A stretch of DNA of 64,000 nt, taken from NCBI RefSeq assembly GCF_036669915.1, contig NC_089313.1:20086354-20150353 (forward strand), given 5' to 3'. Position numbers and translations under genes: made by a program. This DNA is from Pocillopora verrucosa (Eukaryota; Cnidaria; Anthozoa; Scleractinia; Pocilloporidae). Below are positions 11,249 through 22,218 of this stretch, in pieces (within the stretch, counting starts at the first letter, position 1; each line of letters opens with the position of its first letter). The notes under the pieces were generated by a model. The model did not search any database, was not told the origin of the DNA, and saw only the letters and a list, made by a program, of their open reading frames with translations.

Positions 11249-11822
11249 ATGCTGTCAGAGGGCTCTATCTACGGCTACAACGAGCATGAGATGTTGGAGG
11301 AAGGGAAAACCAAAGATGCAGAGGTTCAGACCGACGCCGACGATCAACAGGAAAGGACAGATCATCATGAAATTTTTTCGCAAGGACTAGATGTAGCCGC
11401 TGACTTCGGCGTGGTGGAAGGCGAGGCTTCATTGCCTATTGATCCTAACCTACAGATATCAACAGATTCCCAAAGCTCTAGTGACGTTATAACCGGATTA
11501 CTGGATGAGATACTTGAAAAAGTTGACAGGCTCGCAGGTCAGTCACATTAAAAAATAAAGAATCATGTCCTTTAATAAAGTCATCGGTGGCCGATGAGAT
11601 ATTCTCGCATAAACTTTAACAAAGTAAGAAATTTAAACAGCCCCTCACCCATCTCGATGGCTTTTAAGTCTAGATAATGAGGTTCATATTTAAATTGATT
11701 TTTTTCCAGTTGCGGATGGTGATGATGACAGTGCTAGTGATGATGACAGTGCTAGTGATGATGACAGTGCTAGTGATGATGACAGTGCTAGTGATAAAGA
11801 AGAGATCGAGAGTGACGATTAA
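11249..11822 (+). CDS. Small unrecognised protein with acidic (DDDSAS)n tail
   Basis: Two exons, 11249-11537 and 11710-11822, join in phase 1 to give 133 codons from ATG to TAA. The body is polar and acidic, and it contains a short amphipathic helix near residues 80-95 (GLLDEILEKVDRLAG). The second exon encodes four copies of DDDSAS and then KEEIESDD. SxxD/E sites of this kind suit casein kinase 2; that is inference. Reading into the intron adds only three residues and a stop, followed at once by AATAAA (11554 and 11574), so a shorter isoform without the tail is possible. No family is recognised. It could also be the 3' part of a longer gene, although the intron between it and the B-box gene's poly(A) signal looks empty. 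Confidence 0.6.
11721..11792 (+). repeat. Coding 18-bp minisatellite, four identical units
   Basis: The unit gatgatgacagtgctagt is repeated four times without change and stays in frame, encoding DDDSAS each time. Identity at synonymous positions suggests recent slippage or homogenisation, so copy number is probably variable. Confidence 0.9.
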
Positions 11823-13722
11823 AAATTTAGCTTCGGCTACGGTGGACCCCATACGTTCTTGAACGAGATGAATGTCTACTGCCTCCGACATAGTATCGCT
11901 GTTTTTCTCTGAGACGTATAACGTGAAGGGAGTGTAGGACAATTAGATTACTTTTATTCTGCCTTTTCCTTGTACAGTCCTTCTAGCTTATTAGCATAGG
12001 AAACACAAAATTAATTTTATGACGTGAAGAGACTGGGAACGACATCTTGTATCGTCTTAAAGCTCTTCCCTCGCGCACCAATTTTGCTAGCCGTGTGCCA
12101 AAATCCAAACAAAATTTTCAAATGTAGGAAACAGCCTCTGTCATGCAAAAAAAGGCGAGAAAATTTTAATGTTCATAGAACTGTAGAAGAGAAATAAGGT
12201 AGCGAAAAGAGAAAATTTGCGATTTTTCGAAAAGAAAGCTTATTTAAGCTTATTTCTAATCGCTCTGACGAAGGGCTAACGCTCGAAACGTCAGCTTTTT
12301 TACCCTTTACGGTGGCTAATTTACGTTTTCAACCCAGTTGTTAACACTAAATTACCCCTTATTTAATTACGGGTAGCCTGTTGATTTACCCTTTAGATTT
12401 GAGCTATATCAGAGAAGTTGAATGCTTTTAAAACACCATTACTTCTAGCTTTTGTACATTTCTATAACTTTCGTGAGAAAATCACGTGCTGACAACCTGA
12501 AAGCAAGCCCCTTAGCCATTACCAGGTTTTTTTATATAGCAACATTTAATGATGATCCCGATCTACAAAATACGACCATCACTATAAATAGTGCTGATAG
12601 TTTTTTGTTAAAATTTTTAATGTTTTCGCTTTTGTTGAGAGCTATTATGCTTTATCTATTTAGAGCAAGCCGGTACTTTGTAGATTTCTTACAATGAATT
12701 ATATTAAAGGAAATAGCCGTAAACCGTCATGGATCGCCTGTGTAGCAGGTTGATTTGTTTCTCGGTTTTATGTGCGCTGTGATTTGCGGCGAAACTATTT
12801 TCCCTCCCAAGCCTCTTACGGCTCCGATGCTCATTGCTTCGTTACACACAAAAATCACTATCTACGTTGGTAAGGTTATGGTGGATGCCTTTTATACCAT
12901 TTTTAAGACCTTTGGTTGGCTTTGCGCTTAGATGGTATAGTGATAGCGAGTTGCAATTGTAACTAAAAAATTTTTATTCTGCTCGTCCTCTGAATAAAGG
13001 GGAGTGTGTGTTGGGGAGGCGTAGAAGCATGCAACAGCATTGTAACAAAAATCTTAATGGGATTTAAAATTCATTACGTCTGAAAACGTTCTATGAACAA
13101 TGACAGGAAACACCGATGGCGAGCTAAGGAAGTGTTTAAATAGCATCAAGGACCAGGAATATACGGAAAAGATGATGGAGTTTTGACAAGGTTTCCCTAA
13201 GGTAGACCCCAACTATGGACTCTATTTCCTTGTGAGAATCCCTAGTCGCTGAACACGTGAACACGTCAAAACACGTAATTTTGCGATATTTTATCGAGCT
13301 TTTATCCCGGTAATTAGTTATACTAAGTCGGACCTGACTGGCCAGATAAGTCAGTTTTAACATAAATGGGCCTTTTTTCATCGTTCAGTCTTAAATTCAA
13401 CGTTTGTGGACAAAGAGTATTTAAGAACAACTAATTAATGACTAACAAAAAGACCGAAGTAACTCTCGAGGTATTAATAGGGAAAGCCCTTGTGGCAATG
13501 TTTTCGTTCCACTGATTAGAATAGGTATTATTCCAATATACCTTTAGCGTTTCTGTGAGGGCGTGGAATTTCTATTTTAATTAGTGTAGGGAAAACGTTG
13601 TCGTACAGGCTCACGGCTAGGTCGCATAGCACCTCACCTTAGAACTTCCGGAAGACTCAGGGAAGACTGGGGGTTAGTAACCACCAGAAGTGAATTTCGT
13701 GGCTTGCCTTATACTCAGTAAG
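11823..13722. other. Intergenic, repeat-bearing, no gene recognised
   Basis: Holds one copy of the gacgaagggctaacgctcga repeat family (12261-12345) and a stretch at about 12730-12845 of repeat-like appearance (tgtgtagcaggttgattt, cccaagcctcttacgg). Frames at 12452-12697 (+) and 13136-13381 (-) have no motif. The FANCB promoter should lie just upstream of 13723. Confidence 0.5.
12261..12345 (+). repeat. Dispersed 'gacgaagggctaacgctcga' element, copy 1
   Basis: Contains gctctgacgaagggctaacg and then ctcgaaacgtcagc, followed by ttacggtggctaatttacg. The same words recur as a near-palindrome at 20950-21082 and in diverged form at about 25030-25085, 51000-51045 and 56960-57118. Confidence 0.8.
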
Positions 13723-16700
13723 ATGGCCGACGATTTGGCCGCTAGCGAAGTGTTTACGACCTTTAGAGGCGACGTGCTGTTCTTTTCTCTTTTAAATACG
13801 GGCAGCAACGATGAAAACTGTATTGAAGTTCAAATCTTCGGCTTTTCTAAATCCTCTAGATCCTTCACAAGAACTGCAAAGAAACTGTTGCCCCTTGGAA
13901 TTTTAGGATGCAAACTAGAACTCGTATCTGCAAAATGTTTGATGAACTCAACCACAGGAATGTACCAGCCTTTTATTTTGCTAGGCCAGATTCGTATGAA
14001 GCATTCCAGCACACAGAAGTTGCATGTATTGCTTCTAGAAGACTATGATTCGGTTATTCTGCAAGGCAGTTGTGAGATAAGTCACGTCTCACCAACACAG
14101 AATATTGAATTTTATTTTTGTGATGGCCCCACAGTTTGTTGGAATTTTGAAGGGGTTATGTACTTTGCATGCTATGATACCGTTCTTGAGAAGTTTACAA
14201 CTGATTCTGTAACGGTTGATAACTCTATGGATGAAAGATCAGGCGTGGAATTTAATATATTTTGGTGTGGGTTATTAAGAGGCCAAGTTGTTTCCATGGG
14301 AGTAAAATCAGAAATGATAGATGATGCCAGCACCTTAAAAAGATGGGTATGTGTCAATCATACTCATAAAGATGTTCAAGAAGTCTCATTGGTTCCAAAT
14401 CTGTATGTTCCCATAGCAACATGCTGCCATGTAAGAGAACCCTTAAATGTAGGGGAATTTGGGGGTAATTCTGCATATGATAATGTGAATGTGTATTTAG
14501 CAACAAACAGAGGACAGCTCCTAAGCTTTGTGAATGGAAGGCTCAAAACCTACTGGCAGTTGCCATTTAAAGACCCTTACAGAATGTGGATTCTAGAGGT
14601 AACAAATATACTTTGGCAGTAAATGTTTTGAACTTATTTTGAAATAATGTTTGATCATGTACTCTGATTGTCTGGCAGAGGGTAGTCTGATGGGGACTTT
14701 TGTCGGTCTTAGGGACTAATGTTTCGGCAACCTTATTGGAAATTATCATTAGACTTGTTGTAGAGTTATTGTCAGTTGAGAGAGGTTTTTTAAACCTCAG
14801 TCACTGTAGCCAACAACATGCTTAACATTTGAGCTTTTTTAATGAGTGGTGGGTTTGCTGTTTTTTACTTCAGTGTGTCACAGATTACCTTCCTGACCCA
14901 GACTCACAGAAGCTGCAATGTAGATATCAACAAAATGGATGGGAGTCTTTGATACCTATAGCAGCCTGTGATCAGGGTGAATTTCCTTTGTAATTTTTCA
15001 CACTGAAATATGAGGAAAAAGAATACTGTTCAGAATATTTCAAGTCTTCTATCACAGTTCTTTCATAACCAGTTTTGTAATCAGGAAGTCAATGTTTTAA
15101 GCCCTTACCTGCTTTTTATTTGATTTGTTCATTGGTTGTCTGAAGTTCAGCTTCTTGGCTGCACTGTGCACATAACCCAGTTGGATATGCCTCAAGCTAG
15201 ATCCCATTAGGGTAGTGATAATTTAAGATGTTTATTTACAAATTGAAAATTTACTAATTTGTAATCATTTGGATATTATTCAATTTCAGCTTACTCTAGC
15301 TGAGGCAATGGTAATTGTAGCATCAAAATCCAACAGGGTTGCTTTGATTGACTGCAGAAAGAAGCAGGTAAGATTAAGTTAAAATTTACTCAACTTAAAA
15401 ATGGTCACGCTCTATTTAATTTACTTGTATGTAGCACTGTCTGAACGCTTAATAATAAAACACTTTAAATGGCGAGAGAATTTGGTTTTTCTGTTAGTGT
15501 TAAAGAGTCTAATGGGCATTTGAAATCAGAGAGTTTTCTAGCTACTATACAGAACTCTGTGGCTAAATTTCATGCCAGAATGTGTTTGTTTCCAATTTGG
15601 TATTATTGATGGCTGTCTAGTAACTTTGATGAGGTTTATAACAGATTTATTCTAGTTAATTTCCTTCCCTTCCTTGGTTTATTTGGTAAATAAAAAACAC
15701 AAACATTAAATAAATGTTATGGCAAGGTATGATCACAGATTATGAGCAGCATTGCACCTGTACAATACTGAAACAATTGTTATTAATAATAGTTTTTTTG
15801 GCAGGTTTTGAGGGAATGGGAGGAGGCTGCATTTGTTCTCACAGATGACTTCTTAGAAAATGGAAATGAGCAAGTTCTTTTACTGCCTCCAAATCTCACC
15901 ATTTCTGATAGTAAGGGTTTCTTGTGCATGATTAAATGGTGTGATATTTCATAAGCATGACTGCCACCATATAAAGAGGGCTGCGTTTTAGCTCTGGTTA
16001 GGTCACTGTGTCATGTTCTTGCAGCAGATACTGAAGCGGTCACAGTGCTCAGGAGTATGAAATAATGCTTAATTTTTATTTTTCATTAAAACCTCATGAA
16101 ACTGATGAAGTGTACCTCTTTCCACCCAGGAGTATAAACGATCCTCTGGTTCCAGCCAGTTATCAGAGAAAATTGACAAATTGCATGGGGTGGGTGGTGC
16201 TTTGCTAGCCATGTACCAGGCCCCTCTCCATTGAAGGGTGGATAACACTATCCACAGGATAAATCTCTATCTGGTGGACAGTACAATACTTTTTGTTAAC
16301 ACTTATCTGCTGGATACCAATTTATCTGTTGGTATTCACTCTTTGAACAGCTGGGCCCAGCTTCTCATCTAGGTCCATGAAGTGTCGGGAATATTAATTT
16401 CTCCACAGCAATCAAGTGGCAGCCAACCTCCAGGCACCTAGGATGTGCTCTGGTATTAAAAGACCACTGTTGTGCATAACATCACAATTAGTTCACTTTC
16501 ACAGCATCTCTCTCCACCCAGGAGTAATGAATGAGTGATAGAGAACTGTAGGAGAACATTGACATAATGTGTGTATGTGTGGAGGGGACTAGGGACCTGC
16601 TATGGACTGTGTCCCATTCTGAGGAAGTAGGAAAACTCTTGGTTGCTTTATGTCCTGTGGAAAACCTGGAATAAGATTTAGCATATATTGTTTCATTGAA

Positions 16701-19700
16701 TTTTACATGACTTTCTTTCTTTGATCTCTGTTGGTACCTCATAATTTTTTGCCTTCCTGAAGAAGATAAATGATAAAACTTTCCATTTTTTCATGACAGC
16801 TGGAGAGTTTTCCAAGTTTTATTTGTTAGATGTTACACAAGGAATGGTGGCCATTGAAAGCAATCAGGTAACTAGTTCGGAAAAGAGAGCAATTTAATTT
16901 TATGGCAAAGAAAATTTTCTTAGATTTGATGCCTTCACAATAACTTCATCATTCAATTAAATTGATTTGAGTTCCATTTTGTTTGTATTTCAGAACAATG
17001 CTAGTTTTTATTGTTTTGTTATGCTATCTTGATTCAACAGTAAATAACCATATTCAGTTGAGTAGAATGCTATGCTGTTCTTGGTGGTCATCAGATACTT
17101 AATAGATCTGGTTATTTGCAGAATTCACCTTCTGCCCAGTCACAAACAGTAACAGACTCGCTGCAGAAAACTGCAAGTGCACTGAGGACAACCCTACAGG
17201 TTAGCTTACTTGTACCTTTAAGATAAACTTCCAAGCATAACAAGAAAGACATTTTTGACATAAGGGTATTTCTTCTCCTTTATTCTCTCCCTTTTTTTAG
17301 TTTCCTTTTTTCTTTCACCCTATCCACTCTGCATAAGACTCTTCCTTTTTCCTGCTGCTTCTTGTTTTTTGTTTTTTTTTCTCCATCCTTCTCAGCCACC
17401 TTCACCTGTTTGTTATCCCTAACCTACTATTTTTTCATTCTGTCTGTCTCTCCTGGTTTGTGCTCAACATGGTTCTTTCTCCTGCTTCTCTTCCTCCTGT
17501 TACTCCCCTACTTTCAATTCTTTTCCCCACTTTGGTGCTTTCCATTCTCTGTACACTCATGTTTTCCTTCCTCTTCTGTGTTTACTTCTAATTCTACTGC
17601 TCATTCTACTCATTCTCTAAATATTTGTGGTGAAAGTGACATTTGTGCTTCTCTAAACTCTTCCATTGTAGGCCAGGGGATCTAGTTTACGTGAGGCTAA
17701 AATGGAATTGAATGAAAAACTGAAAATGGTGGAACACTGTTGTAAAGTATTGAAAGACATAACTTGTCCCTCAGGATCAGGCAAGAATGAGAAAAGGAAA
17801 AAGGTTTGACCCTTGATACAAGATTTGATGAATGAGCAGTGTGAATGGACATAACACTCTTATGAAGGATGATAGCAATAGCATTAATGATAATAATAAT
17901 AATGATGTAATAATTTTGATGATGACAACCACAACGCTAATGATAACAATAAAGATGATCATAATGATAATGATGTCATGTTAACAAACCACAGGGTTTT
18001 TATTGATAACAACCAATAAATCTTAACTTTTCACCCATTTTATCAGTCATGGTTAGTAGAATATTGATTTATTAAATACCTTAACTGTTTTTAGTTAACA
18101 AGATGTAAGAAATAATAGCTTAAATTTATTTTCTCTTTAAGGCTTCAGGTCTCCAGTGTCTCTTGGAAGGGGATCTTGGAGAAGGTAAATGAAATAATGG
18201 TTTGTTTTTCAGCTATTAGACCACCTTGGAAAAAAAAAAAAGGAATTTGAATATGTTGTTGTTCTTTCCCCTTTTGTGGTCAATGTGTTTCAGAAGAAAT
18301 CTACACAGAATCTGAAAAAAATTACAAGTTTTGCTCTGCTGCTGAAGCAGCTTTATTTGCTGTTTCTTGTGGAGAAATGTGTGGGCTGTGCTGTAATTTG
18401 GCTTTCTCTAACTTGTTTTCACAGTCAAGGCAGACATGAGTGGCCCCCTGAGTTCAGAGCCTGAATCAGCCCTGAATGTCAAGGAAATATGGCAGCGTAT
18501 CTTGTATGACCAGTGGATAATAGGTGTTGATGTAGAGAATATTGGTGCAAGGTAAAAACTGTTATACAATTCCATATGGCCATTTGAAGAAATGGGGATA
18601 ACTGTAAGAGCACTTCACTCTGGGTAGAGAGTTCTGGATTTCAAGACAAGGAGATGTTATGCAACACAAACTTATCATCACTTTTTCTTACTAAACATTT
18701 TAGGGCTGTATGTGATCTCACAATTGGACTTGTGAGCAGCCAGACTATGGATACTTCCTATTCATCAAAGACTGTGTACTGTAGTGATCACAGATGTCAT
18801 CATCAACATCCAAAGAAAGAAGAGAGTTCAGACTCTGTCCAGTCTCCAATCTCAAAGAAGAAAAAAGTGGAACATTCTCAACCTTTGACCGATCTCCAGC
18901 AGTTGTCATCAAGTAACCAAACCAGATTGACAGCTGTGTGTTCCCTACCAAGATTCACATTGTCAGACCGTTGTCCCATGTCTGTTGTGATGACATGGAG
19001 AAGTTATCATGGTAATGGAAGTATTGAGCAGCATTCCATGCACTGTGGACATGTAACATTGTGTGCAGCACAGGTTATGGATGGCAGTCTACAAGTGAGC
19101 AGGAACTTGGATTCCAAATCATTTCATCAAGATATTGCAGCCCTGAGATCAGTCTCAATTGAAACAGAGGTAATGTTGATGCAACTCATTTTCAATGCTT
19201 CTTTCCTCAACCAGAGGATTATTCATTGATGGAGTTTGTGCCAAGATGTAACACCTAAGGGAACTGTCATTTCTTAGAGGCAGGAGGGATGGCTAGTGCC
19301 TCTGTTTTTTTACCATGACTGGTGAAGTTTTTATTTTCCCTCTCTAAATTTCCTGCAGAAAAAAACTAACTCTACCCCTCATGTGTTCAAAACCTTCTGA
19401 CCCTCCCCACACTAAGCTTAAATTTTTGGTAACCTTCCCATTCTTAGTTGCATTAAATGTAATGACCCCCCCCCCCTCCATTTGCACCAGCCATTCCCCC
19501 GCCCCCCCTCCCTCATAAATGACAGGTCCCCTAGGACTCAAACTCCTTACCCTCTGCTTTTTCACTTTCTGACAAAAGGTCCTGCCTTTAGACATCCCAT
19601 TACCCCTTATACCCAAAGAACTTAGGACCCAAACAAAAGGGGGTTACAGATCCTATCCTTTGAAAGACAAACCTAACCTTCTCACAATATCTCTCTTATT

Positions 19701-20885
19701 CTCATTTCAGTGTTTCACTTCAGTTGTAAGTTAATGTATTTCCTATTTTTCCCCTCAAGCTTTTATTACAAGGCAGTATTTCACGTCCCCACCATATGAT
19801 TGCACTTCTGAAGAGTTCAATTAAAGAGGTGCCAGTTGTACAGAGAGAACCTGGAGACCACATGGACATTTTTGGCCAACTCATTTCTGTTCTTCGTGAG
19901 AATGGCCCTTTATGTGGCACGGGCATATTTCTAAAAGATGAGCTTCAAGGGGGAAAAGTAACCCTTATTACCAGGTAACTTCTGTCAATTGTTTATTTGT
20001 TGTTAAGAGGCCCTCAGCATAGCCGCAGGTTGCCCTCAGCATAGCCGCTGGTCACCCTAAGCATAGCTGCAGGTCGATGAAAATTTTCTTTTTGCCTTGA
20101 ATTTCTCAATTGTCACGCAATCTGGAGGTGTCTTCCCAAGTTTTTGGTAAAATGAAGTGAACCTTTTACAAAATGCTGATGTGAATTTTTCAATAGTGAG
20201 TGAGAGAATGAACGATAAATGAAAGTAACGAGTATGCAACGATTGAATTTTTAAGCAGCGTTTCGTTTTCCAGAGGGTGCAAATTATTTAATTTAAAATT
20301 AGCTCCTGAAACAGTTTCTGTTTCCTTGCTTTATTTCTAACACTCTTTCCTTCTTTCCTTTTCCGTCAATGTTCTTCTAAAGTCGTAACATTTCTTCAGT
20401 TGTCATACGTTGATTATTTATTCGCTCAAACTTGCACTTCCTCGTGAAATACCTTTTAAATGCTTCAATAAAATTCATTTTCTCATAGAAACAAGAATCA
20501 AGTATTCCTGCTCCTACACAGACTTCGGCAAATCCTCCCAGACGATGTGCGCATTTTAGCAGATCCTGAACTGGACTTTACTCACGTTAAGAACAGTCTG
20601 AGCGCTATAAATCAGGAGATTACAAACTTGGAGCAGAATCTTCGCAACATGCTGCAGAACCCCAACAAATCCCATCCAGGCCCACTCGCCAGTAACGAGC
20701 GTGGTCTTCTACGCGGAAGCGACGACAGTGATAGCATTGCAGTTCTAAGGGAGAGTTTTGAACGGAAGAGGGTCAGGGAAATGACACGAAATGAAGGGCT
20801 AGGTGAAATGTGTGATTTTGAAAAATTTTGGGATGATGTTGTCAACGATCAATTGAGAGTTGATCAAGCTGTTGCAGAAGTCTGA
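13723..20885 (+). CDS. FANCB: Fanconi anemia group B protein, Fanconi core complex subunit
   Basis: Thirteen exons: 13723-14598, 14874-14976, 15300-15367, 15805-15910, 16800-16867, 17122-17199, 17672-17803, 18142-18184, 18294-18380, 18425-18551, 18704-19169, 19760-19974, 20489-20885. They sum to 2766 bases (921 aa) with continuous phase; human FANCB is 859 aa. Blocks match human FANCB as I recall it: LLSFVNG...QLPFKDP near residue 280, TDDFLENGNEQVLLL, and VKEIWQRILYDQWIIGV. The last exon keeps an ILP-type segment before a charged C-terminal helix. FANCB with FANCL and FAAP100 forms the catalytic module that monoubiquitinates FANCD2/FANCI at DNA crosslinks in the nucleus. Exon 9 (18294-18380) has a weak GTGGGC donor and is phase-symmetric (1-1), so it may be skipped. 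The ATG sits in good context (aagATGG). Identity is secure; exon 9 and exon 3's acceptor are the least certain parts. Confidence 0.9.
17870..17980. repeat. AT-rich simple repeat (gataat/aatgat) in FANCB intron 7
   Basis: Irregular runs of ataat, gatgat and aatgataa words. They account for the minus-strand open frame here, which is not a gene. Confidence 0.7.
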
Positions 20886-20949
20886 GGCAGTAGGACGAGT
20901 CTAGGTCGCGAGGGTCAATTATGTTTCTCTTAAGTAATTTGGTAATGTA

Positions 20950-21082
20950 AACTGAGTTGATAACGTAAATTGGCCACCGTTAAGACTTTCAAAGCTGACG
21001 TTTCGAGCGTCAGCCCTTCGCTAACTCGAGACGTCAGCTCTGAAACTCTTTACGGTGGCCAGCTTACGTTATCAACTCAGTT
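20950..21082. repeat. Near-palindromic copy of the 'gacgaagggctaacgctcga' family
   Basis: Left arm aactgagttgataacgtaa... and the right arm's complement aactgagttgataacgtaa... run inward for about 66 bases each with scattered mismatches. The centre carries the gctgacgtttcgagcgtcag words in both orientations. Both ends read aactgagttgataacg, like terminal inverted repeats, so a fold-back MITE is the simplest reading. It sits just past the FANCB stop and may be transcribed in its 3' UTR. Confidence 0.8.
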
Positions 21083-21469
21083 GGCAATGCCAAATTACCA
21101 TGTGGTACTCCCACCGACGCAGCAACACAGTTTCTTTAGAAACTTACCACTATTTTTCTAGGGAAAAAATACACAACCACTCAAAAAATTTATCTATGTA
21201 CAAACGAATTTATTTTATTCGCAAAGTATGTAGTATCACACTCAGATATTAAAAATAATTAAACTACCTGAATTCCCAGGGATTCTCCCATAGTATGGCC
21301 CTCAGTCTTTTTTAGACCCTGGTGATTTAGAGTCTACAATTACACGAGTTTTTACAAACCCTCACCTTAAGGGAAAATAAATATTCTTAGTGATCCACAA
21401 GATTCAAATAAGTAGTGATGGATTACATTTTAAAGGAGAGTTGTAAAAATAAAACCAAAGTAATCTTGA

Positions 21470-21610
21470 GGCGTGGCACGGGAAAACGCGGATGAAAAAG
21501 TCATGATTGGTTTCCATTTAACATCTGATTGGTTGAGATAATAGCGTCCTGTTTATGAACCAATCACGTCGCGCAGTACCAAAAAAAAGGAATCCTAGAT
21601 TACTTTCAAC
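21470..21610. repeat. Dispersed ATTGGTTGA...CCAATCA repeat, copy 1
   Basis: Ordered words gggaaaacgcgg, atgattggttt, ctgattggttga and aaccaatcacg recur at 39000-39115 in the same order, and on the opposite strand at about 41005-41105. They are diverged copies of one interspersed element. Confidence 0.6.
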
Positions 21611-22218
21611 ACCCAATCAAAACTGCTCTCACCTGAAGTCTGATGTCCCAAACTAGTTGCTTAACTTTTGAGTTCCACAAGCTAACTTCAAGGAAAAGAC
21701 TTGCAGAGGGCTAAATAACTTATTTAATGTAGTTAGGAAATGTGCCAACGGGTGACAATGTCCCTGCTGAATTAAACGTTCCATTCTCCTGGACAGCAAA
21801 ATATACACAGAGGGACACAACAGCTTACATGCAGAAAAGAACTCGTCACACTATGTACATGAAGAAGCTGTAATTTTCTTCAAAGCAATAAGCCGTTATT
21901 TAGGGATGAACCATCAGAAAAGCTGGTGGGAAAGACTTCACACCTAGGAATTTTTCGACGATATCTCTTCCACGACGTTTTTGAAAATGGAATTTTGTGT
22001 GCGATTTCCGAGTTTCAAGCGTTGATTTAAAACTTACGAAAGATTTGGGTACGAGATTAAATTTTCTTGGCAAGGTTTTTAGCACTTACGTCTATCCCCG
22101 AGCCAACTAATCCCACACAACATAACGTCTCCAATAGTCCATCCTATCTCATTCGCCATTTGCACAACGATATTCAAGGTGAAAAAACATTAGATGTAAA
22201 TCGAACCTTAAGAAAAGT

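Larger units (their letters stand above)
20886..22218. other. Convergent 3' region between FANCB and PFAS
   Basis: The two genes end tail-to-tail 1.3 kb apart. The stretch holds the 20950-21082 palindrome, a diverged ATTGG/CCAAT-bearing repeat (about 21470-21610) and presumably both 3' UTRs. No additional exon was recognised. Confidence 0.6.

Noticed and set aside
13723..20885. FAAP100 instead of FANCB
   Set aside because: The two share a beta-propeller plus helical layout, but the QLPF.DP, DDF....EQVLLL and EIW.R.. blocks match FANCB as I recall it, and length and order fit.
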